Shown here: positions 11,455 to 23,503 of the stretch, piece after piece
How the letters are laid out: every line of letters begins with the position of its first letter
Position numbering within the stretch: the stretch's first letter is position 1
Source of the DNA: Rhexocercosporidium sp. MPI-PUGE-AT-0058
Taxonomy: Eukaryota > Ascomycota > Leotiomycetes > Helotiales
DNA length: 64,000 nt
Direction: 5' to 3'
Assembly (NCBI GenBank): GCA_020746875.1
Contig: JAGTJL010000020.1
Coordinates: 558,001-622,000 of the forward strand
Program-made: the position numbers and the translations under genes
Notes under the pieces: model-generated
Told to the model about the DNA's origin: nothing
The model's input: the letters and a program-made list of their open reading frames with translations, nothing else
Databases searched by the model: none

Positions 11455-14241
11455 CTAGAGGCTGAGCACTTCATTAAGTGCTAGAGCCCTTGACGAACTA
11501 CCGATAAAGACTTTGTAGTCAGTCCCCAATGTCAATCTCCAACGCTGGGCCGCAACATCCCAAACACTCATATCCTTCCTGTTCAGCTCGAACTCCACGG
11601 TGGTGCTCTCGCCCGGTTGAAGCATGACTTTCTCGAAACCTCTCAGCTGCCTTACTGGCTGTCCCTCAACTGGGATATGCAGATAGAGCTGAGCAACTTC
11701 CTGTCCTGCGACAGAGCCAGTGTTGGTGATGGTGACTGTAGCAGTTGCGACGATATCCCAAAGATCAGATTGTCCCCCAGGAAGGACTTTTCCGGTAGGG
11801 TACTTGGAATGCGAGCCACCGACAGGAGCGACAGTTAGGTTTGCGAAGGAGAAGGTCGTGTAAGAGAGACCGAATCCAAATTCGTATCTTGGCTCAATGT
11901 CCGATGCGTCGAAAGCTCGGTAGTCAATGAAGACACCTTCCTCGAATGTATCTTGGGGGAAACGGTAAAATTCCCCGTTAGCTCCGGCGTCAGTAATGGG
12001 GTTGAGGATTCGACCGTAGTCAGACTCGTTCTTGGCAACGGTATATGGGAGCTTTCCGCTGGGACTGACATCGCCATAGAGAATTTGAGCCAAGGCAGCT
12101 CCGGAATCTTGCCCAGGAAGATGAGCGAATATGACAGCAGTGACGTTCGGATTCTCAATCCACTGATCCACGAGCCTGATTCCGGCGTTGTGAATGACGA
12201 CAATAGTATTGTTGTTTTGAGCCGCGATGTTGGTTACCAAGGCGTCAGAAAAGTCATCTCGCAGACTTGGACGGTCATAACCCTCACTTGCTACAGCATT
12301 GATGAAGACGATTGCCGCGTCAGTCTCGGCATGGACGTATCCAGTAGCATTGACATTACGGAAATCCCAATATAAGGTGGTTTCATCCTTTGATGCGCGG
12401 TCTTGGATCGCGTTGAAGGGCGCGGAAATGTAAGGAGGGGTTGAGGCTCCACTTCCACCTCCAGTGAAGAGGGTTCCATTTGCTGCGATAGCAGGAGGAG
12501 CAGGACAGTTTTGCGGGATCTTATTACCGAAACCACAGATCCAGTAGCGAGCACTGCTGGTTTGGAGACCAAAAGTCCAGTCAAAATTCTGGGGATTAGG
12601 AGTTATGTCGTCGGGTGCTTTGGCGTCGTACCCATAAAGCGAAAGGATCTTGGGTTTGTGGAGAGGAAGAGCATTGTTAATGTTCTTCACCAGCACATGA
12701 CCTTCTAGAGACGATTGGAACAAGATCGGTCGTGCTTCAGGAACCCTTGCTTCCACCAACGCATGAGGTACCAAAACACTTGGGGGCATCCCAATTCCGG
12801 GAGTAGGGTGTTCTGGGGAGTCTTGCCCTAAGAGATACCAGGCGGCGATAATACGAGTTGCCATGTCATCAAGTCTGCTCTCCGGAACCGAGCCATTGGT
12901 GACGGAAAGAGTGAGGTTGCCACCCCAAAAGGCGAGAGCACTTGGCATTACCTGATAAGGTACTTAGCTAAAGGTCTGCAAAAATATTCGTGGAAATTCG
13001 GTATTTCACATACCATATCCATTCCAGAAAGCGCCGATCCGACACCGGAGTGTTGCGCACCCCAATCACTGCAACAACGTCAGCAATCGACTCTACTTGA
13101 AGGTCTGAAATTTGACTGCTGAAGGTATATAACCAGCCTCCGGACAAGGCCCGAGACATACTCGTTGCCATCTCCCATTTCAAAGATCAGAGAGTGGGTG
13201 TGAATACATACGACATGACCAAACCTGGGAACCCGAGCTCTGTTTTGAGAAGCCCGTTAAGCGACTTGCTGTTCTCACAGGCATAGCTATTGTTGAGTCG
13301 GTTGAACGAGCACATCACCGCCGCAGAACCAGCATGAATAGCATCATAGAATGGCCAGAGGTACGACTCATGTAGTGTAGCGTCATCGATGTTGGAAGAT
13401 GAAGAGAGGATGGTGGCGTTGTTGGCATCGATGAGGATACTGCGGGCGGTTTCTTGTTCATTGCCGATGAAATGCTTCGTGCATGAGATCACGCCTTGGT
13501 CCTGAATACCGTGGACGGAAAGTCCAGCCAAAACACCTGAGTGGTAAGGATCATTACTAAATCCTTCCCAATTTCTACCACCTAGCGCAATTCTGCCAAG
13601 AGGACCAATCACTGGAGAACAGTCAGTAACATCCCACTAACAATAAGAAACACCGATAAAGCCCGACCATGGTTGAATGAACGGGTGTTGTAGGAGAGAT
13701 TTTTGCAAGAACATGGGCGCAAAGAGCCACTTACTTGGAGGACCAAGGGCAATGTTGACACCCTTTCGACGGAATTCTCCACCAAGATGATACGCTCTCT
13801 GGTAAGTAAGATTCTTGTTCCAACTATCACAATGTCAGCAAGAATCAGGATTCTGAGTGGTATCTCCTACCTCGCGCCGTCTGTTATACCAGAAGTGTAG
13901 GCATTGACAAGGTCAGTACCTCTCACTCCACCTCCAGCGTCGGCAAGACATAAACCTGGGAAGCCCAAGCGTGGTATGCCGGGAATGTTACCACCACAGC
14001 CATTGGATGGATTTCGAACCCCTCCAGTGACACTGGTCTTCTCTTCGAGCGAAAGTTGAGCAACAAAGGCTTGAGCTTTTGAAATTGCTTCGGCCCACGC
14101 CCCAGATCCAGAGGTCTGTGGTGTAGGATAGACTGGCTCACTCTGACCATAAAAGTACGAATCTTCTGTGATGAGTTCCTGTGCAAAGGTTGCTGGCAAA
14201 AGCAAGGATGCCGTAACGGCAAGCAAGGAGAGTGCGTACAT
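11455..14241 (-). CDS. Secreted GH3 beta-glucosidase
   Basis: Hydrolyses terminal beta-D-glucosyl residues, releasing glucose from cellobiose and related oligosaccharides. Five exons (14241-13871, 13823-13735, 13611-13212, 13068-13014, 12951-11455) join in phase to 803 residues. A signal peptide of about 20 residues ends near ATFAQ. The GH3 N-terminal barrel shows the [12 protein letters not shown] start, the KHFIGNEQE segment and the SDWGAQHSG nucleophile motif with Asp288. An alpha/beta sandwich domain follows, then a C-terminal fibronectin-III-like domain with the usual GYDRPSL and RQLRGFEKV features. The exon carrying the nucleophile is only 55 nt long. Several N-glycosylation sequons fit a secreted protein. 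Candidate carbon-repression sites lie upstream near 15092-15120. Confidence 0.93.
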
Positions 14242-16272
14242 CTTGAATATGCTTTGACTACAGCAAAGTGATTCATCCGAAGACTTGGACATGATACGAG
14301 ATATATACTTCACCAACTTACCATCCTAGCCTCAAAAGAGAGATCTTGAACCCTACCATTGCCATCTTCTGACCCGTCCTCATCGGCAATCCACATGAAA
14401 AAACTTTGCTTTAATCCAGTTTCAGGAAGAATTCCTCTTTCCAAGAATCATAAAAGGCCCTTCTCTTGCGCAAAAGCGCAAGTACATGTTGGCCAAGTGT
14501 GGGTTCTCCATGTGTAGAGGGGCGGCATACGGTAGAACATCGGGGTTCGTCTGCGGGCACTGCTCTCGGGAGTTGTGGGGTCACAGATCCCCCACTTTCC
14601 AGCAATTTGGAGAGTGGTGAAGGCAAATTCTCATTATCCAGTATATGGCTTAGCACCAAGGAATAGTTTTCAGCGAATCTAGAACCAGTCAATTCTAGGG
14701 GAAACTCGCCGCATGAACTCAAAGTGTAGGTGATAGCTTTGTCTCAAAATTGTTCGATAGACCTTGAGTGTAGAGAACTTAAAGTGCTACAAGCCAGAGT
14801 GCGAGTACAGAGAGACAAACAGAAAGAATAGAGCCTAGGCAAGCAGATGGACGGTGTCATGGTAGACATAGGCGAGGTCGAAACAGAAGAGGGGTTAAGA
14901 ACAACAAAGTGGTCTGGCGAGGGGGTTCTCCGCACCATGACTCGTAAGCGATGTTGGTTGCCCTTGCTGTACTTTTTGCCCCTCGTCGTCGTAGAGGTGA
15001 ATCACGTCAGTAATGTACTTGTGGCTTTTTCCTGCATCGTTTTTTCGGGCCGACAGAACGTCAAAATGCAAGAGCAGTGAAGTGTGGAGATGCGGGGGCT
15101 GGGGTGGGTAAGGTCCCCACGAGTCTTTACCCCGTGGAGGGTTGAACCCGCAGTCGCCAAGCAAAACCGGGCATTTTTTTAGTATTCGGTAATAGTGGGT
15201 GTTAACCACCTTATCCGGTAGCTACACAATAGTGAGGGAAAGCAAATGTCGATGGCAAGCAAAGGTGTCCGCGCTCATACCTTGTGCTTTATTCATCTAT
15301 TCTTTTACAGATACAAGTATTAAAATCTTATGTAGGACACTTTGCTTTCCCCTACTATCGAACGGGTGAGATGGTGATGGTCAACGCCCACTATTACCTT
15401 GAGATGGCTGATGCTTTTGACGATTTAGCATGTGTGAAATACACAATTTTGTAGCCATGATATAAAAGAGTGTGTCACAGTGAATTCATGAACTTCATGC
15501 TCGCATTTGAGCTGTTGGAGCCATCCTTGTCAACAATTTGCAAGCGGACTGGTCACTCAACTTCATACGGAATCTGCATCATAGGAATGGCTAGTGACCG
15601 AGGCAAAGAGGTGTAGCTAGTCCATTGCCAGCCTTCTAGCCGTCATGGGCTCACATAGGCCACCTATCTACAGACTGTACCCTGCTGATGTTGTTCATTC
15701 CGTGTTCGGGACATCAAGCCTCCCAAGGAACCGAGGCAGCAAGTATGCCCCCAGATTCCCCGTCGGCCAGTCTTCGGGAATCCGGAAAGGCCTCCTTGTC
15801 CTTGTTAAGTGTGTGTATTAATTGAAGCGCATGATTGTACTTGACTCTTTTTTTGCTATGATGTCGTGAATGAGCAGAGGTAAGAATCATACCTAACAAG
15901 CAGCAGGACAATCATGCAGTTGAGTGTTCATGCTGACTAACCCAAGAAAGGGGTCTCGCTTCCGTTATCAACAACAATTAGAGCCTCGGGGCCAAGCGAG
16001 AAAATAAGGACCAAGAAAAAGACGAATGCAACAACCTCTAAAGACTACTAGCAAGTTCGAATCTCGTTTTGGGGAGAGACTCCAATTGCTGACATTCTCT
16101 TGTAGTAGAAATTGGCGAATCACTAAAACGAGCGTGAGCCAGGCTTGCGGCGATTTGCTACTTCTTGGATAGTGACTCGGATATGTACAAAAGACATCGT
16201 CTATTCCTACCCATTTTGATTCACCCAACTTGTTTTAGCCAGCTATCTTTTTCTTCCCAGCTAAATCGTCAT
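14242..16272. other. 2.0-kb intergenic region upstream of GH3 gene
   Basis: No gene is recognised on either strand. The left end is the GH3 promoter and leader. The right end is the 3' flank of the GNAT gene. The G-rich block at 15092-15120 holds three CreA-type hexamers (see separate entry). Confidence 0.45.
15092..15120. promoter_or_regulatory. Cluster of CreA-like SYGGRG sites
   Basis: GCGGGG at 15092-15097 and CTGGGG at 15099-15104 match the SYGGRG consensus of the fungal carbon-catabolite repressor. The complement of CCCCAC at 15115-15120 gives a third match. They lie about 0.85 kb upstream of the GH3 start at 14241. Glucose repression of a beta-glucosidase would be expected, but the consensus is short and the distance is large. 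Confidence 0.3.
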
Positions 16273-17064
16273 TTACTTGTGCAACACAGTCTTCGGTGAT
16301 GTTCCTGTCCGCATGAAGACATTCGAAGGCATCATCCGATCCCTGAATTCGTCATCAAGGAGATATTCGATTTCCCCCTGTTGCTCGAATCCAAGCTTAG
16401 CATAAACTCCTCTCCCTTTCTTTGATGCCTCCGTAACAGCCTCCAAACCTCCCCTTCTCTGCGCCTCCTCTAATCCCCACTTCACCAATTCAGCAGCAAT
16501 GCCTCTCCTCTGGAACGCCGGGTCAACGGCACAAAGATCCAGCGCTAGAATAGCAGGCGGATCACGTGTTTCTGCTTCTTTCACAGCCTCAAGGCGGCTC
16601 TTCGTGAGCGATCTGACAACCTGGCATAGGAACTTTTGCGCTGACTCATCGCCCGGATATAGTGTATCCAATTCCAGCGCCTTGACGAGATCTGTCGGTG
16701 GCAAGTCGCCATTTCCGGGTACCATTGAAGCCTGCACCCAAATCGCCATGCCGGCGATGACCTCACCTTCCTTTCCAACTAAGCCTGCTCCCGGGCCAGA
16801 GGGATCCAAAACCGTCGCCTTTAGATATACGACATTGGGACTCCCCGTGCTAGTCAAGGAACTAGCAGCCCAACGGCTTTGCATTCTTGAGGCGCCCAGA
16901 ACTCTGCCTTCTGGCGTATCCCAACCAGGATGAAAGGCTTTCCAGATCCCATCTGCGGTTTGCGTCCCGAATGCGGAGGCGGTGATTTCGAAACAGCGCT
17001 GGAAGTCCTCGGCATTTGTGATTGGCTGGATGCGTATTTGTGAGGTGTTGTGAGGAGTCGTCAT
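16273..17064 (-). CDS. GNAT-family N-acetyltransferase
   Basis: Intronless gene of 263 residues with an ATG at 17064. The GNAT fold is recognisable from motif A at 179-191 (AVDPAFQRRGIAA), where the Q/R-x-x-G-x-A loop binds the pyrophosphate of acetyl-CoA. It is followed by the alpha-helix with KWGLEEA and by the late KLGFEQ motif typical of the C-terminal strand. No signal peptide is seen, so it is probably cytosolic. The acceptor substrate cannot be predicted; many fungal paralogues of this type remain unassigned. No functional partner is evident next to it. Confidence 0.85.
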   Translation of the reverse strand: MTTPHNTSQIRIQPITNAEDFQRCFEITASAFGTQTADGIWKAFHPGWDTPEGRVLGASRMQSRWAASSLTSTGSPNVVYLKATVLDPSGPGAGLVGKEGEVIAGMAIWVQASMVPGNGDLPPTDLVKALELDTLYPGDESAQKFLCQVVRSLTKSRLEAVKEAETRDPPAILALDLCAVDPAFQRRGIAAELVKWGLEEAQRRGGLEAVTEASKKGRGVYAKLGFEQQGEIEYLLDDEFRDRMMPSNVFMRTGTSPKTVLHK

Positions 17065-18786
17065 GGTGTGGTCGGGGAGGCTTTCTTCGAGGATGGAGGT
17101 ATTGAAATATTTCCTAGTTGCTATTTGATAGTGTGAACTGGAAGTATCGAGAGTGAAGTGTTAATATTTAGAGGATTGTAGTGTTGTATTTTATGTAAGT
17201 GGGGCCCGGCGGGGGTTTGTACAGTAAGCATCTTGGCGGGGGGTTGAGTAAGCGAACACCCTATCCGGGTATTGTTGACTGGATTGTATGATTTGATTCA
17301 GTCTTTGACATTCGTCAACAATAGGTTTTCCAATTCATCTTCTACTGAATTTTGAATTCATTACTTTAAAGCTATCATGTATGATTCATCAAGAATGGTT
17401 GGGCATGTAAAGTTCACTGTTGTACAGTTGATGGTTAATAAGTGGGATGGTCAATACACCAGAATAAGGCACAGTCACGAACATTTGTGCATTCAAAGTC
17501 CTAATATAAGAGTTAGAGGACTTATTGTTTTGCGTTTAATCCAAATTGCTACCAATTAGCGAATGACCACTCTGCTCTTGAACGATCAGGTTGATCCCCA
17601 TTGCTTGAAGTAGGAGCAATCTAAAACCTACCTCGGTGGTGCTGCAGGCTGTCAATTTCGAACACTGAGCCTGAAACTATTGAATATTGAAAAATAATAA
17701 GTCCCTCGTTGTGGTCAATTACGCAGATATTTAGAGCTTGAGAATGGAGGGGGTCGGAGGACAAGAAACCTTAGGCAGCTATCCTTTGTTCATGACCTCT
17801 CACATGAGCCGAGACACATGAGGCTCTGTAAAGTTCAAGAGCACATCATGGATCTAGCGGTTCTAACGAGTCGAGATCTGGCCATCGGCTCTGTATGCCC
17901 ATTTGCTACAACCCGTGACATAGACTTGTGGCCGTTAAACGGCAATAATATCTATGATACACCCTCTGTATTGAAACACTGATCATTTCTATCGCAGATT
18001 AAATTAGTCACAAACGCTTAGAGGCTCTCCGTTATATGGTGCTTACTTTCCCATTCAGATGTCAGCGCAGATCTTCGTATATAATTTGTGGATATTGACA
18101 ATAGTGTGTTGTTCTTCCAGAAAGCTGCTTGCCCTTGCACACAGAACTCTATCAAACATTGCCTCTCCAGTACATATCCAACCCGTGTATCTACTCAGAG
18201 ACTCTGCTATCTTTTCTCGAAAGATTATTAGAATGTACTCTTGAAGCGGCAATGGGCTTTGAATCGCGCTGTCCCTAGGTTGGAGAACATCATTTTCAAA
18301 TACCTTAACATGTAAGTTCCCGACCAGAGACCTGCAACAGGTAGCAGCTAGTGCTTGAGCTGCGAATGGATTCGAGACCAAGGAGCAACGTGGGAGCTTT
18401 GGCATCGCGAATTCAATCTTCCTCAACACCACAATCTCAGTAGCACCAAACATCACCAGGGCCTGCCCCTCCACGTCACTTCCAACTTCTCACTTTCATG
18501 AGCAGTACAGCGGTGGACAACAATAGAAAATCTGGATATTTCGAAGATCGGATTTGCAATACTGTCTCTTCAGGAACCTGATGGTAATCGAGCTACGGCT
18601 TGTCCTTGTCATAAATGGAAGTGAATCATACGGCTTAATAGATAGGCACGTCGATGTCCTCCTAGGTAGGATGTGTAGTCAATGTCAATACGGAGAAAGC
18701 CAATTTGATGGAGGAGTGGATATCATTGAAGCTCGAGGAAACGCCCGCTAACATGAAAGCAATTGGGTACAAACTAGCAGCTACTC
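17065..18786. other. 1.7-kb intergenic region, possible gene relic on the minus strand
   Basis: No confident gene. A minus-strand open frame at 18055-18453, beginning at an ATG at 18453, has a protein-like composition of about 130 residues but matches no family I recognise. It ends next to a second gene's 3' flank. It may be chance or a decayed fragment. The left part is the GNAT promoter. Confidence 0.3.
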
Positions 18787-19942
18787 TCAAGAAGCAGCTT
18801 TACCCCTTTCTTCATTGATCTTCTCAGCACTCTTGAACACCTCTGCCGTTTTCTCCCAGATAGTCCTCGAGACTTCTTCATGGTTCATTCCTGAAAGCTT
18901 TGCCTTTTTAGCCCTCTCTCCCTTCCAGCTCACCAGATACCCGCCACTTCCAACTTGTCCATTCGCACCAGTCATAATAGAGGACCCTGTGGGCAACGGA
19001 ACACCACTTGCAAATGCAGCGCTCGTCGCTGGCTTTGCGGGTGGGTACATGCCACTTGTTGCATGGAATAATTGTCGTTGCCCTGTCTCATCTGCACTCA
19101 CGAAAAATGGATAGAGTAGAGGTGTCAGCATTTTCGTACCGACGCGAGCCCAAAGCGGAAGTTCGCGTGAAAACCCTGTGTTGACGATAGATGGCTCTGT
19201 ATGTATGAATGTGATTCCAGGCTCCCGAGCACCATATTGCTCCACCATGAAATCGTTCATGATGATGGTATGTGCGGCATTCTTGTACGCCGAAAAGGAC
19301 TTCTTCAGCTCGATATCCTTTAAGTCAATTGTTCCGTATGAGTTTCCTGTCCCGAGGAGACTGATTGAGCGAGCGAAGTTCGGGGGGTGTGTGCTGGCGG
19401 ATCTGAGTTGTGGGAGGAGATTCGAGATAAATCGCATGCGAGACCAGAAGTTCAAGGTTTGTTTACGATCGAGACCTTCGGGGTTCTCTGTTGCAATGGA
19501 ATTAGTATGTTAGGCATTGGGAGTTTGTACAACTCACCATCTCTGCCTCGCATGTTCGAATTTCCTTGTGTCTGGAAGATCAGATTGACGCTCTTCTCCT
19601 TCTGCTGTATGACCTTGCAAGCCCTATCCACCTCTGCCAGCTCCGAGACATCTGCCTTTATGAATTCAACCTTGCCACTCTTATTCAATCCCTCGCACTC
19701 CTTGATAATGCGGTCTGCGGCGGTTTCACTTCGGCCGACTAAGTAAACTCGGGGGAGTCGGTATGTTTGACGAAGGCTTTGAGTGTGAACTCTCCAATTC
19801 CACTTGTTCCACCGACTGCAGCTAATCAGGACCTGGTCAATGGTAATGCAACGTAGAGAGACGTACCGAATAGAGCAACGAGTCCAGGACCTAGCTCGCG
19901 GAGTCGTGCATTGGATGCGTTGACGATGTCGAGAGCGACCAT
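18787..19942 (-). pseudogene. Short-chain dehydrogenase/reductase with a one-base frameshift
   Basis: Three exons (19942-19867, 19815-19538, 19487-18787) would give about 351 residues of an NAD(P)-dependent SDR. The cofactor loop GGTSGIGE is in one frame and the following strand RVYLVGR is in another. The switch falls at a run of five G (plus strand) at 19751-19755. One extra base would restore continuity and also make the downstream exon phase fit. Beyond it the frame is open to the stop through a conserved SDR-like body and a C-terminal helix. All other splice sites are canonical. Either this copy is recently inactivated or the assembly has a homopolymer error. No other lesion is visible, which favours a very young mutation or an error. 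Substrate is unknown. Confidence 0.7.
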
Positions 19943-21238
19943 GATTGCGTTAGCTACTGTGGATAATGAGACTAGAACGATTATTTGATGATATCAATGC
20001 AGTCTGGAGTATAGTATGCGTCTGAACTGGGAACTCTCATGCTCCTGTCGAGGCAATGCGACGCCTTTGTAGTTATTGAGTGTTGCAATGAAGCCGGGAA
20101 GCTCGGCTGGAGCTCGATGACAAGGCTGTGGCTCTGACGCGGCCGCTTCCAAAAGTCTAAGCTCAAATGCAGCCATGTCAGCATGTAGCAGCAACAACCA
20201 CGAACACGACCTACCCTGCTCTCCCAGATATCATGAAGCATAATGTCGAAAATGACAATTCGGCGATCTTGTCGCTTCGTACGTACGCTTTGGAAAAGCA
20301 AGTAATACGGTGTGATAGATACCTTGCTGCGCCATCGAGTCGTGTGTTCCGAACTTTTTGTTCGGGCTTGCATCCTTTGTTGCTCCTCCTCCTCTCTAGC
20401 TGGTCCCTTCAAAATTATGGGCGTGCTCATCATCGGTATCTTGCATAGAGTCTGAAGTTATGAGTCGGGTCGTTGAACTAAAGTTTCTTACTTTGGCTTT
20501 GTCTTCTTCTCCTTTGCCGCCTCTTTCTTCAACTGCCTGAGGATACTTGGGTTTCTGTCAGAGTGACGAGGAGCAGATATCCCTTTGTTTTGTGCTTGAC
20601 TGAATCCGCATTTTCATTCCAATTCCTCGGCTCTTGAAGCTTACATTCTAAAACATCTGTTACCTGACGCAGCGGCATTCCTTACAAACTGCTGCCGGCA
20701 GTTTGCAACGAGTTCTCTTCAAGCTTCCTTTTATCTAATCCTGTCAAAAGAGGCACACGGAGAAATATAAGCTTTCTTCCACAGCCGGACGTATTCTTAA
20801 CTCGGGAATCACCAGGTCATGGGGAGACAAGCCCTAGCAAATTGTTCGGATGAAACGTCCACATGCTGCCAAGAAACAACAATATATCCGGAACCTCATG
20901 ACCCCTCATCGTGAATCCTCTTTTAAGATCATTCTTCCATCTGTAGGAAGAATTGCATGGCATTTGCTCGGAAACATCCTCATGTTAGGACTAGGTCTGC
21001 ATATACCAGATGGAAATGCACAATCTGAGCACAATTCTCCGTCGCGATTCGCGATGTGCCCACAAAGTCATCATTCTGAAGGCTTTAACAATCCGAGAGA
21101 TTACCGGCATGGTGCGGGGCATTTCATTTATTCCATCGCGTTCTGCATTTAAATAGCATCGCTCCCTAACCTTTTGCCATGTACATGCGCATCTAAGCCT
21201 TTTTTGAGCCGTTGGTACTCATCCCACTTTCGTTCAAA
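19943..21238. other. Divergent intergenic region between SDR and PL4 lyase
   Basis: This holds the divergent promoters of the SDR gene and the lyase. A protein-like minus-strand stretch can be assembled from 20735-20664 and 20599-20488 across a canonical 64-nt intron. It has several cysteines and a lysine-rich tail before a stop, but lacks an ATG and I recognise no family. I do not call it a gene. Confidence 0.35.
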
Positions 21239-23065
21239 ATGAAGCTCTCTTTCCTGTTGCCGGCAACTCTGTTCTCTGCTTTCGCAGAAGCGATTACACT
21301 GACCACTGCTACTGCTTCATACACTGTCAATGCTGGATCTTCGAACCCTTTCGAAATTGTGGTGTCAAGAACGAACTGCGATATCACTTCCTTGAAATAC
21401 CGTGGGGTTGAAGCGCAGTACAAGAGCACTGGTTCTCATATCTCATCCGGTCTCGGATCTGGCACAACTGTGACTGCCCAGGAGATTACGAGTAAGTCTA
21501 CCATACTGCTTTGTGGTGTAGAAGTACTAATGCATTGTGTCAAACAGGTGGCTCCACCAAATATGTGAAGATCACTTGTACCACTTCAACTTTGACTCAT
21601 TATTATGTCGTTCGAGACACCGAAAGCGCGATCCACATGGCCACTCACATTACAGCTGAGCCAACAATCGGCGAATTGAGATTCATTGCTCGTCTCAACG
21701 AAGGAGTCCTTCCTAACGACGACGTCAGCCAGGCTTCAGATGTTGGTGGTTCAAGCTCCACGGTTGAAGGTGAAGATGTTTTCGTTGTTGGTGGACAGAC
21801 TCGAAGCAAGTTCTACTCCAGCAAGAGATTCATTGATGACCAAGTCCACTGCGTGAGTGGTTCGGACATTAAAGCTTGCATGGTCATCCCCGGTACTGGA
21901 TATGAGTCGTCCTCTGGTGGACCTTTCTTCCGCGATATGTATGCCATTCCCAATTTAGCTGAGAATGTGCTTGTGCTAACCAATTCTCAGAGACACTAAT
22001 CCTACCGGTTCCTATAGCGGTCTTTACTTCTACATGAACTCCGGCCATGTGCAAACCGAAGCATACAGAATGGGTCTTCATGGCCCCTACTCGCTTTTCT
22101 TCTCTCGTTCTGGTATCCCAAACGCCAAGACCGATCTTTCCTTTATGGGAAATCTGGGCCTTAAGGGCTGGGTGGCAGAATCTGGACGTGGAACTGTGAA
22201 AGGTAAGGCTTCTGGTGTCGACGGATCCAAATATCAAATCGTGCTTCACTGGTCCAATACAAACGCACAATACTGGACATATGCCGACTCCAACGGAAAT
22301 TTTGTTTCACCAGCCATGAAGCCTGGAACGTATACCCAGGTTCTCTATCAAGGTGAATTGAAAGTTGCATCAGCAACCAATGCCGTCGTGATAACTGCCG
22401 GTGGATCGGTCACAAGCAACATCGCTTCGACATGGAGCACGCCCGGTGTCACTTTGTTCCAAATTGGTGACTGGGATGGTCAACCAACTGGCTTCCGCAA
22501 CGCTGACAAGCAACAACGAATGCATCCAAGTGACTCTCGCATGTCTTCCTGGGGACCACTCACTTACACCGTTGGTTCATCAGCTGTCAGCGACTTCCCC
22601 ATGGCCGTTTTCAAGGGCGTCAATGACCCAGTCACCATCAAGTTCACATTGACGGCTGCTCAAGCAAGTGGTGCTGCTACACTGAGAATAGGAACCACTC
22701 TGGCTTTTGCAGGTGGAAGACCCTCGGTCGTGATTAACGGCAAGGCTGGAACGGTTCCAGCTGCACCAACTGCTATCGATTCTCGAGGAGTGACAAGGGG
22801 GGCATACCGTGGCCGAGGAGATATTTACAACTTTGCCATTGCATCAGGAGGACTGGTGACGGGATCGAATACTGTAAATCTTGGCCCCTCACACCTGTTT
22901 TGCAGCTACTGATGAAAGAAACAGATCACAATTTCTGTCGCCTCGGGTTCCAGCGGAGCTTCATTCCTATCGCCTAACTTCGTAAGTTAACATACCATCC
23001 ACTTCCCATATATGTGCAAGCTAACACCCTATCAGATCTTTGATGCGATCCATTTGTTCCGTTAA
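21239..23065 (+). CDS. Secreted rhamnogalacturonan lyase, PL4 family
   Basis: Cleaves the rhamnose-galacturonate backbone of rhamnogalacturonan I by beta-elimination, a pectin-degrading activity. Five exons (21239-21491, 21548-21938, 21991-22873, 22925-22981, 23036-23065) join in phase to 537 residues, close to known fungal PL4 enzymes. An 18-residue signal peptide ends near FAEA. The N-terminal catalytic super-sandwich domain contains the expected GGPFFRD segment at the end of exon 2 and YFYMNSGH just after. A fibronectin-III-like domain and a C-terminal carbohydrate-binding-like jelly roll ([27 protein letters not shown]) follow. The last exon encodes only nine residues. The start at 21239 is the ATG beginning the signal peptide. 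Confidence 0.93.
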
Positions 23066-23503
23066 AGCGTTTTCCACTCAAGAATGCAACATTTTCCTGT
23101 ATATATTCAGCTGCGTCATGATGCGAAGTACATAAGTAGCTTATTCACAGCCCCCATTTCCATCATTTTGCTTACATCTTACCATATTCAGGCCCTCTCA
23201 CTCTGCCTGTGAGGAGTGATAACAGCACGTAATAAACCGTGACTACAGCGTGATCTGGCTAAAAAAAAAAGTTGAGATGGGCTTGATAAATAATCGAATC
23301 CGGAACCAGCAGCGCGCCCTTAGCAACCTCTCACATAGAACTGAGGCCAAGATCAATGATCAATGGGGCTACTGCAATTCCAGTCATTCTACTCAAGCAG
23401 TCTTTAGATTACAAATCCCATCACCTTTGTCCTATAGAACAACCTAGCTGAGAAACACCTTACACCCCACGCTCCTCAAGCTCAAGCGCGTCTCCAGCAA
23501 GAC
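23066..23503. other. Convergent gap between PL4 lyase and second SDR
   Basis: 3' flanks of two convergent genes. A short A-run lies near 23262-23271. Nothing else is recognised. Confidence 0.5.

Noticed and set aside
15130..15155. tRNA-like T-arm sequence around GGGTTGAACCC
   Set aside because: The flanks do not pair into an acceptor, D or anticodon arm and the loop lacks the usual TTCNA core on either strand.
16050..16075. TTCGAAT tRNA T-loop-like sequence
   Set aside because: The neighbouring bases form no T stem and no other tRNA arm could be found.
19981..20433. Minus-strand frame of 150 codons
   Set aside because: Composition is mixed, putative exon joins either violate minimum intron length or run into stops, and no family is recognised.
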